64,000 nt of DNA from Anaeromyxobacter dehalogenans 2CP-C (GCF_000013385.1 NC_007760.1:1178001-1242000); one strand, 5' to 3'. Shown: positions 1 to 9,946, counted from the first letter of the stretch. Made by a program: numbers and translations. Notes: generated from the sequence alone by a model not told the origin.

Positions 1-2931
1 ATCCTGACGAAGGCGCCCGGGCTCGCCGCCGTGGACGTCGAGCAGCGGGTCAGCTTCCCGATCGAGCAGGCGATGCGCGGGCTCCCCCGCGTCACGCAGG
101 TGCGATCGCTCTCCAAGGCCGAGCTGTCGCAGGTGGTGGTGGTCTTCGAGGACGGGGCGGAGACCTACTGGACGCGGCAGCTCGTCTTCGAGCGCCTGGC
201 CGGCGCGCGCGACGCGCTGCCGCCCGGGGTGGAGCCGGAGCTCGGGCCCATCTCCACCGGGCTGGGCGAGATCTTCCAGTACACGCTCGAGGGCGAGGGG
301 CTCTCCCCGATGGAGCTGCGGACCATCCAGGACTGGGTCCTGGCGCCGCAGCTCCGACCCATCCCCGGCGTCAACGAGGTGAACAGCTTCGGGGGCGAGG
401 TGAAGCAGTACCAGGTCCTCGTCCACCCCGACCGCCTGGTGAAGTACCGGCTCGGCGTCCGCGACGTGTCGGAGGCCATCGAGCGCTCCAACGGGAACGC
501 CGGCGGGGGCGTGGTCGTCGCCGGCTGGGAGCAGACCTACCTGCGCGGCGTCGGCCTCGTGCGCGACCTCCCGGACATCGAGCGCATCGTGCTCGGCGCG
601 TTCGACGGGTCGCCCGTCTACCTGCGCGACGTGGCGGACGTGGTCATCGGCGCCGAGCCGCGGCAGGGGGCCGTGACCCGCGACGGCGAGGGCGAGGCGG
701 TCGCGGGCATGGTGATCATGCTCAAGGGCGCGAACGCCAAGGACGTCGTGGCGGGGGTCAAGGACGCCATCGAGGCGGCCCGCGGCACGCTGCCGGACGG
801 CGCCCGCATCCGCGTGTTCTACGACCGGACCTCGCTCATCGAGGCGTGCATCGAGACGGTCGTGGACGCGCTCCTGCAGGGCGGGGTGTTCGTGATCCTG
901 GTCCTGCTCCTCTTCGTGGCGGAGCTGCGGACGGCGGTGGTGGTCCTGTTCTCGCTGCCGTTCACGTTCCTCGTCGCCTTCATCGTGATGGGCTGGGCCG
1001 GGCTGACCTCCAACCTCATGTCCATGGGCGGCCTGGCGTTCTCGGTCGGCATGGTGGTGGACGCGTCGATCGTGGTGGTCGAGAACGTGAGGCGCCACCT
1101 CGCCGAGGACCGGGAGCGGGGCCGGCAGGAGGTGGTCGCGATGGCGGTGCGGGAGGTGGCCCGGCCGGTCGCGTTCTCCGTGCTGGTCATCGCGGTCATC
1201 CTCGTGCCGCTGTACGCGCTCCAGGGCGTGGAGGGGAAGATGTTCGCCCCGCTCGCGACCACGCTGCTGATCGCCCTGCTCGTGTCGCTCGCCGTCGCGC
1301 TGACGGTGATCCCGGTGCTCTCCGCGACGCTCCTGAAGCAGGAGCCGGAGCGCGAGCTCCGGCTGGTCCGCCGCTTCCACGAGGCCTACCTGCGCCTGCT
1401 CCGCCGCGCCGTGCGCCGGCCGAGGCGCACGCTCGCGGTGAGCGGCGCGGCGCTCGTCCTCTCGACCGCGCTCGTGCCGCTGGTCGGGACGGAGTTCATG
1501 CCGCCGCTCGACGAGGGGGCCATCGCGATCAACGTGGTCCGCCTGCCGAACGCGTCGCTCGCCGGGTCGGTGAGCGTCGCGAGCTACCTGGAGCAGCGGC
1601 TCGCGGAGTTCCCGGAGGTCGAGACGGTCGTCTCGAAGACCGGCCGGGCCGAGATCTCCGAGGACCCGATGGGACCCGAGCAGACGGACGTGTTCGTCAT
1701 GCTGAAGCCGCGGAAGGCGTGGGGCACCGGCCGCGACAAGGCGGAGCTCGTGGAGGCGATCCGGAAGGAGCTGTCCGACGTCCCCGGGTTGCGCTTCTCG
1801 TTCTCGCAGCCGATCGCGCTGCGGGTGAACGAGCTCATCGCCGGCGTGAAGAGCGATCTCGCGGTCAAGGTGTTCGGCCCGGACCTGGAGGTACTGAAGG
1901 GCTTCGCCGACCGCATCGGCGCCGCGGTGGGCGGCGTCCCCGGCGCAGGCGACGTGAAGGTCGAGCAGGTCTCGGGCATGCCGCAGTACGACCTCGACAT
2001 CGACCGCGAGGCGGCGGCCCGGTACGGCATCCGCGTCGGCGACGTGAACGACACGATCGAGACGGCGATCGGCGGCCGCGTCGCGTCCACGCTGATCGAG
2101 GGGCAGCGGCGGTTCGCCATCACGGTGCGGTTCCCGGAGGACAGCCGCGACGACATCGACCGGATCGGCCGCCTCCTCGTGCCCGGCCCGGACGGCGCGC
2201 GCGTGCCGCTCGCCCAGCTCGCGAAGGTGAAGCTCGTGGAGGCGCCGGCGCAGGTCAGCCGCGAGAACGGGATGCGCCGCGTGGTGGTCGAGGCGAACGT
2301 CCGCGGGCGCGATCTCGGCGGCTTCGTGGACGACGTGCGCGAGCGCATCCAGGGCATCGAGCAGGAGCTGCCGCCCGGCTACTACCTCCGCCTCGGCGGC
2401 CAGTTCGAGAACCAGGCGCGGGCCATGCGGCGGCTCGCGATCGTCGTGCCCGTCGCGCTCGGGCTGGTGTTCCTGCTCCTCTACCTCGCGCTCGGGTCCA
2501 TCGCCCACGCCGCGCTCGTGCTGCTCAACCTGCCGTTCGCGCTCGTCGGCGGCGTCGTCGCGGTGGTCCTGTTCCGGATGCCGCTCTCGGTCTCGGCGGC
2601 GGTCGCGTTCATCGTGCTCCTCGGCATCGCCGTCCAGAACGGGGTCGTGCTGGTGGCGTTCTTCAAGCAGCTCCGCGAGCGCGGCCTCTCCGTCGCCGAG
2701 ACGGTCGAGCAGGGGTGCGACCTGCGGTTCCGGCCGCTCCTCATGACCGCGCTGACGAGCTTCATCGGGCACCTGCCGATGCTCTACGCGACCGGCGCCG
2801 GGGCCGACATCCAGAAGCCGCTCGCCGTCGTGGTCATGGGCGGGCTGGTGACGTCCACGCTGCTCACGCTGCTGGTGCTTCCCACGCTGTACGCGGTGCT
2901 CGCGGGGCGGCGGCCGGCGCGCGCGGGGTGA
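1..2931 (+). CDS. CzcA/CusA family heavy-metal efflux RND permease, 5' end outside window
   Basis: Inner-membrane proton-driven pump subunit of a tripartite metal (Cu/Ag or Co/Zn/Cd class) exporter. The reading frame is open from base 1, and the visible part begins with the porter-domain motif APGLAAVDVEQRVSFPIEQA, so roughly 40 to 50 N-terminal residues (including TM1) lie upstream of the window. About 976 codons are visible. The RND proton-relay signature GMVVDASIVVVEN is at about codons 350-362, in TM4. Two blocks of hydrophobic helices (about codons 285-490 and 810-965) flank the large periplasmic loops, as in the family. The membrane-fusion and outer-membrane partners would be expected upstream. 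Metal specificity cannot be read from the sequence. The GTG at 31 is internal, not the start. Confidence 0.93.
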   Translation: MLTKAPGLAAVDVEQRVSFPIEQAMRGLPRVTQVRSLSKAELSQVVVVFEDGAETYWTRQLVFERLAGARDALPPGVEPELGPISTGLGEIFQYTLEGEGLSPMELRTIQDWVLAPQLRPIPGVNEVNSFGGEVKQYQVLVHPDRLVKYRLGVRDVSEAIERSNGNAGGGVVVAGWEQTYLRGVGLVRDLPDIERIVLGAFDGSPVYLRDVADVVIGAEPRQGAVTRDGEGEAVAGMVIMLKGANAKDVVAGVKDAIEAARGTLPDGARIRVFYDRTSLIEACIETVVDALLQGGVFVILVLLLFVAELRTAVVVLFSLPFTFLVAFIVMGWAGLTSNLMSMGGLAFSVGMVVDASIVVVENVRRHLAEDRERGRQEVVAMAVREVARPVAFSVLVIAVILVPLYALQGVEGKMFAPLATTLLIALLVSLAVALTVIPVLSATLLKQEPERELRLVRRFHEAYLRLLRRAVRRPRRTLAVSGAALVLSTALVPLVGTEFMPPLDEGAIAINVVRLPNASLAGSVSVASYLEQRLAEFPEVETVVSKTGRAEISEDPMGPEQTDVFVMLKPRKAWGTGRDKAELVEAIRKELSDVPGLRFSFSQPIALRVNELIAGVKSDLAVKVFGPDLEVLKGFADRIGAAVGGVPGAGDVKVEQVSGMPQYDLDIDREAAARYGIRVGDVNDTIETAIGGRVASTLIEGQRRFAITVRFPEDSRDDIDRIGRLLVPGPDGARVPLAQLAKVKLVEAPAQVSRENGMRRVVVEANVRGRDLGGFVDDVRERIQGIEQELPPGYYLRLGGQFENQARAMRRLAIVVPVALGLVFLLLYLALGSIAHAALVLLNLPFALVGGVVAVVLFRMPLSVSAAVAFIVLLGIAVQNGVVLVAFFKQLRERGLSVAETVEQGCDLRFRPLLMTALTSFIGHLPMLYATGAGADIQKPLAVVVMGGLVTSTLLTLLVLPTLYAVLAGRRPARAG

Positions 2932-2967
2932 GCTCCCGGCGACGGCGGCCGCAGCGGCGGGCGGAGG

Positions 2968-4062
2968 TCAGGCTCCCAGCGGCTGCGGCGCGCCGAGCGC
3001 CCGCAGGTGACGGTGGTGCGCGGCCACCGCGGCCCACAGCGACGGCTGCGCCCGGTACGGCAACCCGTGCGCGCGGCACGTCTCCTCGACGATCCCGGCG
3101 AGCGCCGGGTAGTGCACGTGGCAGACGCCGGGGAAGAGGTGGTGCTCGATCTGGAAGTTCAGGCCGCCGAGGTACCAGGCGAGCACGCGGCTGGAGCGAG
3201 CGAAGTCCACGGTCGTCCGGACCTGGTGCTCCGCCCACCCCGTCGGCATGCGGCCGTCCGCGCCGGGCGCGCCCGGGAACTGCGCCTCGGGCACCGCGTG
3301 CGCGAGCTGGAACACGGCCGCCATGATCACGCCGAGCACGATCGACCCGAACACGAAGAACGCCACCGGCCACGCGCTGCGGTGGACGAGGACCGGGACC
3401 GCGACCGCCCAGGCGAGGAACGTGGCCTTGCCCGCGACCACGGCGGCGAGCTCGCGGCCGCGGGGCCGCGGGAACCGTGCGCCGGAGATGGACCCGCGGA
3501 CGAGGTCCACGACGTCGTCCACGAGCCACCACTTGAGCGAGAGCGCGCCGTACAGGGGCCAGGCGTACCAGCCCTGGAACCGGTGGAGCGCGCGGCGGCG
3601 CTGCGCGGGCGAGAGCCGCAGGAATGGCTCCGCGTCCACGTCCGCGTCCAGGCCGGCGACGTTGGCGAAGGAGTGGTGCTGCACGTTGTGCTTGAAGCGC
3701 CAGACGTACGAGCTCGCGCCGATGAAGTCGAGCGCGAGCCCGACGGCGCGGTTCACCCGCGGCGAGCGCGAGTAGGCGCCGTGGTTCGCGTCGTGCATCA
3801 CGGAGAAGCCGATGCCCGCGGTCGCGAGCGCGAGCGAGACCGTGAGCCCCGCCGCGAGCCACGCCGACGCGTCGCCGAAGGCGAGGAGCAGCGCGTAGGA
3901 CGCCGCGAACCACCCGAGGATGGCGACCGTCTTCACGTGCATGGCGAGGCCGCCCTGCGCCGGCGCGCCGGTGCGCGCGAAGTACGCGGCCGCGCCGCGC
4001 CTCAGGTCCGCGTGGAAGCCGTCGTCGCGGGGGAAGCGGGCGCGGGGGGCGGGTGCGTTCAT
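2968..4062 (-). CDS. Membrane fatty acid desaturase (acyl-lipid/acyl-CoA, front-end type)
   Basis: A 364-residue integral membrane di-iron desaturase that would introduce a double bond into fatty acyl chains. All three histidine boxes are visible: HDANH (about residue 89), HNVQHH (about 125) and QIEHH (about 300). Gln in the third box is typical of front-end (Delta5/Delta6) and related acyl-lipid desaturases. Hydrophobic spans around residues 45-90 and 195-250 fit four membrane helices. The ATG at 4062 begins MNAPAPRARFP; further upstream the frame lacks coding character. The gene is convergent with the RND pump and stands alone. No cytochrome b5 domain is present, so an external electron donor is needed. 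Regiospecificity cannot be assigned. Confidence 0.9.
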   Translation of the reverse strand: MNAPAPRARFPRDDGFHADLRRGAAAYFARTGAPAQGGLAMHVKTVAILGWFAASYALLLAFGDASAWLAAGLTVSLALATAGIGFSVMHDANHGAYSRSPRVNRAVGLALDFIGASSYVWRFKHNVQHHSFANVAGLDADVDAEPFLRLSPAQRRRALHRFQGWYAWPLYGALSLKWWLVDDVVDLVRGSISGARFPRPRGRELAAVVAGKATFLAWAVAVPVLVHRSAWPVAFFVFGSIVLGVIMAAVFQLAHAVPEAQFPGAPGADGRMPTGWAEHQVRTTVDFARSSRVLAWYLGGLNFQIEHHLFPGVCHVHYPALAGIVEETCRAHGLPYRAQPSLWAAVAAHHRHLRALGAPQPLGA

Positions 4063-4169
4063 CGAGAGAGCCTGCGGGCGGGATGTCACCCGTGCGTCAT
4101 GGCGGACGGGACGACCCAGCTTCGCCAGGGGAGCCCCCGGCCCGGCGGCGCCCCGCCTGGCTGACGTCG

Positions 4170-5065
<896 letters not shown>

Positions 5066-5069
<4 letters not shown>

Positions 5070-6211
5070 CGGCCCCTCCCGGCCGCCGGGCCGTCCACCG
5101 CCACGGCGCAGTTCGCCACCCGCGCGATCTCGCCCGCCTCGCCCGGGAACCAGCGGTCGCGCAGGCGGAGGGCCACGTTCACGAGGCCGATGAGGACCGG
5201 CACCTCGACGAGCGGGCCGATCACCGCGGCGAACGCCGCGCCGTGCGCCATCCCGAACGTCGCCACCGCCACCGCGATGGCCAGCTCGAAGTTGTTGGAG
5301 GCCGCGGTGAACGAGAGCGTGGCCGTCTGGCCGTAGCTGGCGCCGACCTTCCGGCTCATCCAGAACGAGACGAAGAACATGAGCAGGAAGTAGACGAGGA
5401 GCGGGATCGCGATCCGGACCACGTCGAAGGGCACCTGCACGATGGTCTCGCCCTTCAGCGAGAACATCACCACGATGGTGAAGAGCAGGGCGACGAGGGT
5501 GATCGGGGAGATCCGCGGGATGAACACCCGGCGGTACCACGCCTCGCCCTTGAGCGCCCGCAGGCCGAACCGGCTCGCCATGCCGGCCAGGAACGGGATG
5601 CCGAGGTAGACGAAGACGCTCCGGGCGATCTCGCCGATGGTGATGTGGACCTCGGCGCCGCGCAGCCCGAGCCAGCCCGGCAGCACCGTGATGAAGACCC
5701 ACGCGTAGACGGAGAAGAACAGCACCTGGAAGATCGAGTTGAACGCGACGAGCCCGGCGCAGTACTCGGTGTCCCCCTTCGCGAGGTCGTTCCACACGAT
5801 CACCATCGCGATGCAGCGCGCCAGGCCGATGAGGATCAGGCCGACCATGTACTCGGGGCGGTCGCGCAGGAAGATCACCGCCAGCGCGAACATGAGCACC
5901 GGCCCGACGATCCAGTTCTGCACGAGGGACAGCGCCAGCACCTTGCCGTTCCGGAAGACGCGCGGCAGCTCCTCGTACCGGACCTTCGCGAGCGGCGGGT
6001 ACATCATCAGGATCAGGCCCACCGCGATCGGGATCGAGGTGGTGCCCACGCTCATGCGGTCGAGCGCGGGGACGACGCCCGGGACCGCCCAGCCGAGCAG
6101 GATGCCGGCGCCCATGGCGAGGAAGATCCAGACGGTCAGGTAGCGGTCGAGGAAGGAGAGGCGGCGGGCGACGCTCGCGGGCGCCGGGGCGGAGGGGAGG
6201 GCATCGGCCAT
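5066..6211 (-). CDS. acr3: Arsenite efflux transporter Acr3
   Basis: A 381-residue polytopic inner-membrane arsenite exporter of the ACR3/BART superfamily, about ten helices. The conserved cysteine of the family lies in [19 protein letters not shown] (about residues 138-156), and the first helix carries the usual [18 protein letters not shown]. It sits between arsR and arsC::arsN2 on the same strand: 9 bases after the arsR stop and overlapping arsC by 4 bases, the standard order regulator-pump-reductase. It works by exporting As(III) made by ArsC. ATG at 6211 is preceded by the arsR stop and is the only well-placed start. Confidence 0.95.
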
Positions 6212-6220
6212 GGCGGGGTC

Positions 6221-6571
6221 CTAGAGGCTTCCGACGAGCGCCTTCAGGCGCCGCAGGGTGCGGGGCTCGACGCAGTAGCAGACGCGCGGCCCGTCGATCT
6301 CTCCGCGGACGATGCCGGCGTCCTTCAGCACCTTCAGGTGCTGGGAGACGGTGGACTGCGCCAGCGGCAGCTCGTCCACGATGTCGCCGCAGATGCACGC
6401 CTCGCGGCGCACGAGGAGGCGTACGATCTGCACGCGGGCCGGGTGGCCGAGCGCCTTCGCGAGCGCCGCGAGCTCCTCGTCCGCCCCGGAGCCCTCCACC
6501 GGGCGCAGGTCCGGGCCGACGTCGGCGAGGGTCACCGGGGCGCACGGGTCCTTCTTCAGGGCAACGGGCAT
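6221..6571 (-). CDS. arsR: ArsR/SmtB family arsenic-responsive repressor
   Basis: A 116-residue winged-helix repressor. The recognition helix region reads [19 protein letters not shown] (about residues 67-85), typical of ArsR. Candidate As(III)-binding thiolates are in the ACICGD segment just before the helix-turn-helix and in VCYC near the C terminus; which of them bind metal is inference. It is the first gene of the leftward arsR-acr3-arsC::arsN2 operon. It probably represses itself by binding the inverted repeat that begins 17 bases in front of its start codon, releasing it when arsenite binds. Confidence 0.93.
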   Translation of the reverse strand: MPVALKKDPCAPVTLADVGPDLRPVEGSGADEELAALAKALGHPARVQIVRLLVRREACICGDIVDELPLAQSTVSQHLKVLKDAGIVRGEIDGPRVCYCVEPRTLRRLKALVGSL

Positions 6572-6587
6572 GCGCCGCTTCTTACGA

Positions 6588-6607
6588 TGAAGCGACGATT
6601 CGTTTCA
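6588..6607. promoter_or_regulatory. Probable ArsR operator (8-4-8 inverted repeat)
   Basis: Half-sites TGAAGCGA and TCGTTTCA separated by CGAT; only one of the eight base pairs mismatches. On the minus strand the left part of the repeat supplies TTGAAA, a good -35 hexamer for arsR, followed after 16-18 bases by a weak -10 (GTAAGA region). A repressor bound here would block that promoter, the classic arrangement for ArsR. It may also influence the rightward thioredoxin-arsP operon, whose candidate promoter lies about 70 bases away. Confidence 0.6.
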
Positions 6608-6676
6608 ACCCGGACCCCCAGCTTCGCATAAACGTCACCGCAGCCGGTCCGCGACATCGGACCGCATCGGCCGCCC

Positions 6677-6705
6677 TTGCCGTCAAATCGTCAGCGTGCG
6701 ATAAG
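6677..6705 (+). promoter_or_regulatory. Candidate sigma-70 promoter for the thioredoxin-ccdA-arsP operon
   Basis: TTGCCG (6677-6682), a 17-base spacer, then GATAAG (6700-6705). The -35 matches consensus at four positions and so does the -10. It lies 31 bases in front of the ATG at 6736, which has a GAGAGGTG ribosome-binding site. Based on hexamer similarity only. Confidence 0.35.
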
Positions 6706-6735
6706 CCGCACCCGTTCGACCCCGAGAGGTGTGAG

Positions 6736-7125
6736 ATGCGCACGAAGAACTGGCTGAAGGGGATCCTGCTCGTCGCTGCCCTGAGCGCGCCGGTGTGGGC
6801 GGCGGCGGCGGACGCCGCGCCGGCCGGAAGCCGGGCGGGCGGGAAGGCGCTGCCGCGGCTGGTGGACCTCGGGGCCGGGGCGTGCGTTCCGTGCAAGGCG
6901 ATGGCGCCCATCCTCGAGGGGCTCCGGGCCGAGTACGCCGGCCGGATGGACGTGGTGTTCATCGACGTCTGGAAGGACCGCGCGGCCGCCGAGGCGCACG
7001 GGGTCCGCATGATCCCGACCCAGATCTTCTACGGCGCGGACGGCAAGGAGCTGGCGCGGCACGAGGGGTTCATCGACCGCGCGGGGATCCTGGCGCGGTG
7101 GAAGGCCCTGGGCGTCCGGCTCTGA
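6736..7125 (+). CDS. Exported thioredoxin-like protein
   Basis: A 129-residue protein with a cleavable-looking signal peptide (KNWLKGILLVAALSAPVWAAAA, cut near residue 24-26) and a thioredoxin fold. The active site is CVPC (about residues 54-57, in GACVPCKAMAP) and the cis-proline segment is RMIPTQIFY. It is therefore probably a periplasmic thiol-disulfide protein. The next gene, 9 bases on, encodes a CcdA-like electron carrier that could reduce it from the cytoplasm. Starting an ArsP operon, it may keep a periplasmic thiol partner or trivalent arsenical ligands reduced; that role is inference. Confidence 0.88.
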   Translation: MRTKNWLKGILLVAALSAPVWAAAADAAPAGSRAGGKALPRLVDLGAGACVPCKAMAPILEGLRAEYAGRMDVVFIDVWKDRAAAEAHGVRMIPTQIFYGADGKELARHEGFIDRAGILARWKALGVRL

Positions 7126-7134
7126 GAGGGCGCG

Positions 7135-7833
7135 GTGGTCGGGCTCCTCACCGCGTTCGGGAACGCCTTCGAGGCCTCGCTGGCGTTCGCGCTGCCGGCG
7201 GCGCTCCTCTGGGGCCTGCTCTCGGTGGCGCTGTCCCCGTGCCACCTCTCGAGCATCCCGCTCGTCGTCGCCTACATGAACGGCGGGCGCGAGCCGCCGT
7301 CGGTCCGCGCGGCGCTGGGCCTGTCCACGAGCTTCGCGCTCGGCATCCTCGCCAGCATCGCCGCCGTCGGGGTCGCGACCGTGCTCCTCGGGCGGATGGC
7401 CGGCGACGTCGGACCGGCCGGGAACTACGCGCTCGCGGCGGTCTTCTTCGCCGTCGGCCTGAACCTCCTCGGCGTCCTGCCGCTGCCGTCCTGGAGCGTG
7501 CCCCGATCCGCGGGCCGGCGCGGCCCGCTGGGCGCCCTCGTCCTCGGCGCGATCTTCGGCGCGGCGCTCGGACCGTGCACCTTCGCCTTCATGGCCCCGC
7601 TGCTCGGCCTCGCCTTCCGGGCGAGCGGCGCCGACGCGGCCCGCGGCGGCCTGCTCGTCGCCGCCTATGCGATCGGCCACACGCTCGCCATCGTGGTCGC
7701 CGGCGCGTCGGTGCAGGGGGTGCAGCGCTGGCTCTCGTGGAGCGCCGGCGGCCGCGCCGCCGCCGTCCTCCGCTCCGTCGCCGGCGTCGCCGTCATCGCG
7801 GGCGGCGCCTGGTTCGTCCACACCGCGACCTGA
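7135..7833 (+). CDS. CcdA/DsbD-type thiol-disulfide electron transporter
   Basis: A 232-residue polytopic membrane protein of the CcdA family, which passes electrons from cytoplasmic thioredoxin to periplasmic thiol proteins. The two family Pro-Cys motifs are present: LSPCHLSS (about residue 40) and LGPCTFAF (about residue 147), each at the start of a helix, as in the internal repeat of CcdA. The start is GTG at 7135, immediately behind the thioredoxin gene with a GAGAGGGCG ribosome-binding site that overlaps its stop. The natural substrate is the exported thioredoxin encoded just upstream. Confidence 0.85.
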   Translation: MVGLLTAFGNAFEASLAFALPAALLWGLLSVALSPCHLSSIPLVVAYMNGGREPPSVRAALGLSTSFALGILASIAAVGVATVLLGRMAGDVGPAGNYALAAVFFAVGLNLLGVLPLPSWSVPRSAGRRGPLGALVLGAIFGAALGPCTFAFMAPLLGLAFRASGADAARGGLLVAAYAIGHTLAIVVAGASVQGVQRWLSWSAGGRAAAVLRSVAGVAVIAGGAWFVHTAT

Positions 7834-7855
7834 CCGGCCGCATCGCAGGGAATCC

Positions 7856-8956
7856 ATGAGCCTCTCCGTCCTCGACGCACCCGCATCTCAGCCATGCTGC
7901 CCCACCGGCGTCACGCCGGAGCCCTCCTCGCGCGGCCCGTCCGCCCGGCGCGTCGCGCTCCTGCTGGCCGGCGCGCTCGTCGCGTGGATCGTCGCGTACG
8001 CCGCGGCCCACCCGCTCTCCCGGTGGCTCACCTTCGGCCTCCTCGGTCTCGCCGAGGGATCGCACCTCGGCGAGAGCCTCGCGTTCTTCCTCTACGACGT
8101 GCCGAAGGTGCTGCTGCTGCTCACGCTCATCGTCTTCCTGGTCGGCATCGTCCGCTCGTTCTTCACGGCCGAGCGGACCCGGGCGATCCTCGTCGGCAAG
8201 CGCGAGTCGGTCGGGAACGTGGTCGCCGCGCTGCTCGGGGTCGTGACCCCGTTCTGCTCCTGCTCCGCCATCCCGCTCTTCCTCGGCTTCGTCGAGGTCG
8301 GCGTCCCGCTCGGCGTCACGTTCTCCTTCCTCGTGTCAGCGCCCATGGTGAACGAGGTCGCCCTGGTGCTCCTGCTCGGGCTGTTCGGGTGGAAGGTGGC
8401 GGCCCTCTACCTCGTCACCGGGCTCACCATCGCCATCCTGGCCGGCTTCGTGCTCGGGCGCATGAAGCTCGAGCGGCACGTGGAGCCGTGGGTGTACGAG
8501 TCGATGAAGGGCGAGGCGCGGTTCGAGAAGGAGCACCTCGGCTTCGCCGGGCGCGTCGAGCGCGGCCTCCAGGCGGTGCGCGAGGTGGTCGGCAAGGTTT
8601 GGCCCTGGGTCGTGGCCGGCATCGCGGTCGGCGCCGGGATCCACGGCTACGTGCCCGAGGGGCTGCTCGCCTCGTTCATGGGCAAGTCCGCCTGGTGGTC
8701 GGTGCCCGCCGCGGTGGCCCTGGGCGTGCCCATGTACTCGAACGCCGCCGGGATCATCCCCGTGGTCGAGGCGCTCCTCGGCAAGGGCGCCGCGCTGGGC
8801 ACCGTGCTCGCGTTCATGATGGCGGTCATCGGCCTCTCGCTGCCGGAGATCGTGATCCTGCGGAAGGTGCTGCGGCCGCCGCTCATCCTGGCGTTCGTGG
8901 GCGTGGTGGCGTCCGGGATCCTGCTGGTCGGCTGGCTGTTCAACGCGGTCCTCTGA
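7856..8956 (+). CDS. arsP: ArsP-type permease (DUF318 family), probable organoarsenical efflux
   Basis: A 366-residue permease with about eight to ten helices. The family hallmark TPFCSCSAIPLFLGF is at about residues 131-145, followed by SAPMVNEVALVLLLG; a second conserved block GVPMYSNAAGIIPVVEALL is near residue 300. Characterised ArsP members export trivalent organoarsenicals such as methylarsenite; that this one does so is inferred from the family and the neighbouring ars genes. ATG at 7856 is 22 bases after the ccdA-like gene. The following 77-residue CxxC protein is a common companion of this permease family. Confidence 0.85.
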   Translation: MSLSVLDAPASQPCCPTGVTPEPSSRGPSARRVALLLAGALVAWIVAYAAAHPLSRWLTFGLLGLAEGSHLGESLAFFLYDVPKVLLLLTLIVFLVGIVRSFFTAERTRAILVGKRESVGNVVAALLGVVTPFCSCSAIPLFLGFVEVGVPLGVTFSFLVSAPMVNEVALVLLLGLFGWKVAALYLVTGLTIAILAGFVLGRMKLERHVEPWVYESMKGEARFEKEHLGFAGRVERGLQAVREVVGKVWPWVVAGIAVGAGIHGYVPEGLLASFMGKSAWWSVPAAVALGVPMYSNAAGIIPVVEALLGKGAALGTVLAFMMAVIGLSLPEIVILRKVLRPPLILAFVGVVASGILLVGWLFNAVL

Positions 8957-8994
8957 GGCCGCGAATCGACGAACCCTGACGGAGGAAGACGACG

Positions 8995-9228
8995 ATGAAG
9001 ATCCAGGTGCTCGGGACCGGGTGCGCGAAGTGCAAGCAGCTCACCGCGAACGCGGAGCAGGCCGTCGCCGCGCTGGGGCTCGACGCGAAGGTCGAGAAGG
9101 TGGAGGACCTCCGCGAGATCATGAAGCTCGGCGTCATGACCACCCCCGCGCTGGTGGTGGACGGCGTGGTGAAGTCGGCAGGGAAGGTGCTGTCGCCCGA
9201 CGCGGTGCGGGCGCTGCTCGGGTCGTGA
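8995..9228 (+). CDS. Small redox-active thioredoxin-fold protein (MTH895/TM0996 type)
   Basis: A 77-residue cytoplasmic mini-thioredoxin. The active-site motif is GTGCAKCKQ (Cys10, Cys13) and the cis-proline lies in VMTTPALVVDG. There is no signal peptide, unlike the exported thioredoxin four genes earlier. A GGAGGAAG ribosome-binding site precedes the ATG at 8995. Proteins of this kind are frequently encoded next to DUF318/ArsP permeases, suggesting a shared thiol chemistry. Its partner is not demonstrated. Confidence 0.88.
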   Translation: MKIQVLGTGCAKCKQLTANAEQAVAALGLDAKVEKVEDLREIMKLGVMTTPALVVDGVVKSAGKVLSPDAVRALLGS

Positions 9229-9245
9229 TCGGGTAGATTCGCCGC

Positions 9246-9878
9246 GTGAGCGACACGGAGGCAGCACGGGGAAGGCGCTACTGGGAGCGCCACGCGGCGA
9301 GGTACGACCGCTCGATGCGCGTGCTCGGAGGCCCGCTCCCGCGGATGCTCGAGCTCGTCGCGCAGGAGGTCCGCGGGGCGGGCGAGGTGCTCGAGGTCGC
9401 GGCGGGGACGGGCATCGTGACCACCGCGATCGCGCCCGTCGTGGGGAGCGTCGTCGCGACCGACTACGCGGACGCGATGGTCCGGCTGCTCCGCGACCGC
9501 GTCCGGGCCGATGGGCTCGGGAACGTGGAGTGCGTCGAGCGCGACGTGTACGCGCTCGGCATGCCGCCCCGCTCGTTCGACGCCGTCGTCTGCGCGAACG
9601 TGCTCCACCTGCTCCCGGACCTGGAGGCCGCGCTGCGTGCGCTGCGCGCGGTGCTCCGGCCCGGTGGAACGCTCGTCGCGCCGACGTACGCGCACGACGA
9701 GACGCGGACGTCGAGGCTCGTCTCGCGCGTCCTCGGCGCGACCGGGTTTCCCGGTGCGCGCAGGTTCACGGCGGCGTCGCTCTCGGCGGACATCTCGGCG
9801 GTTGGGTTCGAGGTGCGGCGTACCGAGCTGATCCCCGGGCTCATCCCCGTCGCGTTCGTCGCCGCCACCGCGCCCTGA
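9246..9878 (+). CDS. Class I SAM-dependent methyltransferase
   Basis: A 210-residue UbiE/COQ5-like methyltransferase. SAM motif I reads EVLEVAAGTGIVTTAI (about residues 48-63), the acidic ribose-binding residue is in VVATDYADAMV, and motif post-II is CANVLHLLPD. It contains only two cysteines and lacks the set of conserved cysteines that binds arsenic in ArsM, so it is not a canonical arsenite methyltransferase despite its position at the end of the arsP operon. The GTG at 9246 is 18 bases behind the mini-thioredoxin. The substrate is unknown; phospholipid, quinone or small-molecule methylation are all possible. Confidence 0.8.
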   Translation: MSDTEAARGRRYWERHAARYDRSMRVLGGPLPRMLELVAQEVRGAGEVLEVAAGTGIVTTAIAPVVGSVVATDYADAMVRLLRDRVRADGLGNVECVERDVYALGMPPRSFDAVVCANVLHLLPDLEAALRALRAVLRPGGTLVAPTYAHDETRTSRLVSRVLGATGFPGARRFTAASLSADISAVGFEVRRTELIPGLIPVAFVAATAP

Positions 9879-9946
9879 GGCGGCTCGCGCCCGACCGAAG
9901 CGTCGGCCTCTCACCGGGGGCTGGGCGGCGCGAGCCGTTGCGGAGC

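Noticed and set aside
846-3326. Long open frame overlapping the RND pump
   Set aside because: Another-frame shadow of the pump gene, Arg/Gly-rich, with no motif or ribosome-binding site.
9246-9878. Methyltransferase as arsenite methyltransferase ArsM
   Set aside because: It has only two cysteines and none of the conserved ArsM cysteine positions, so it cannot be called ArsM even though it ends the arsP operon.
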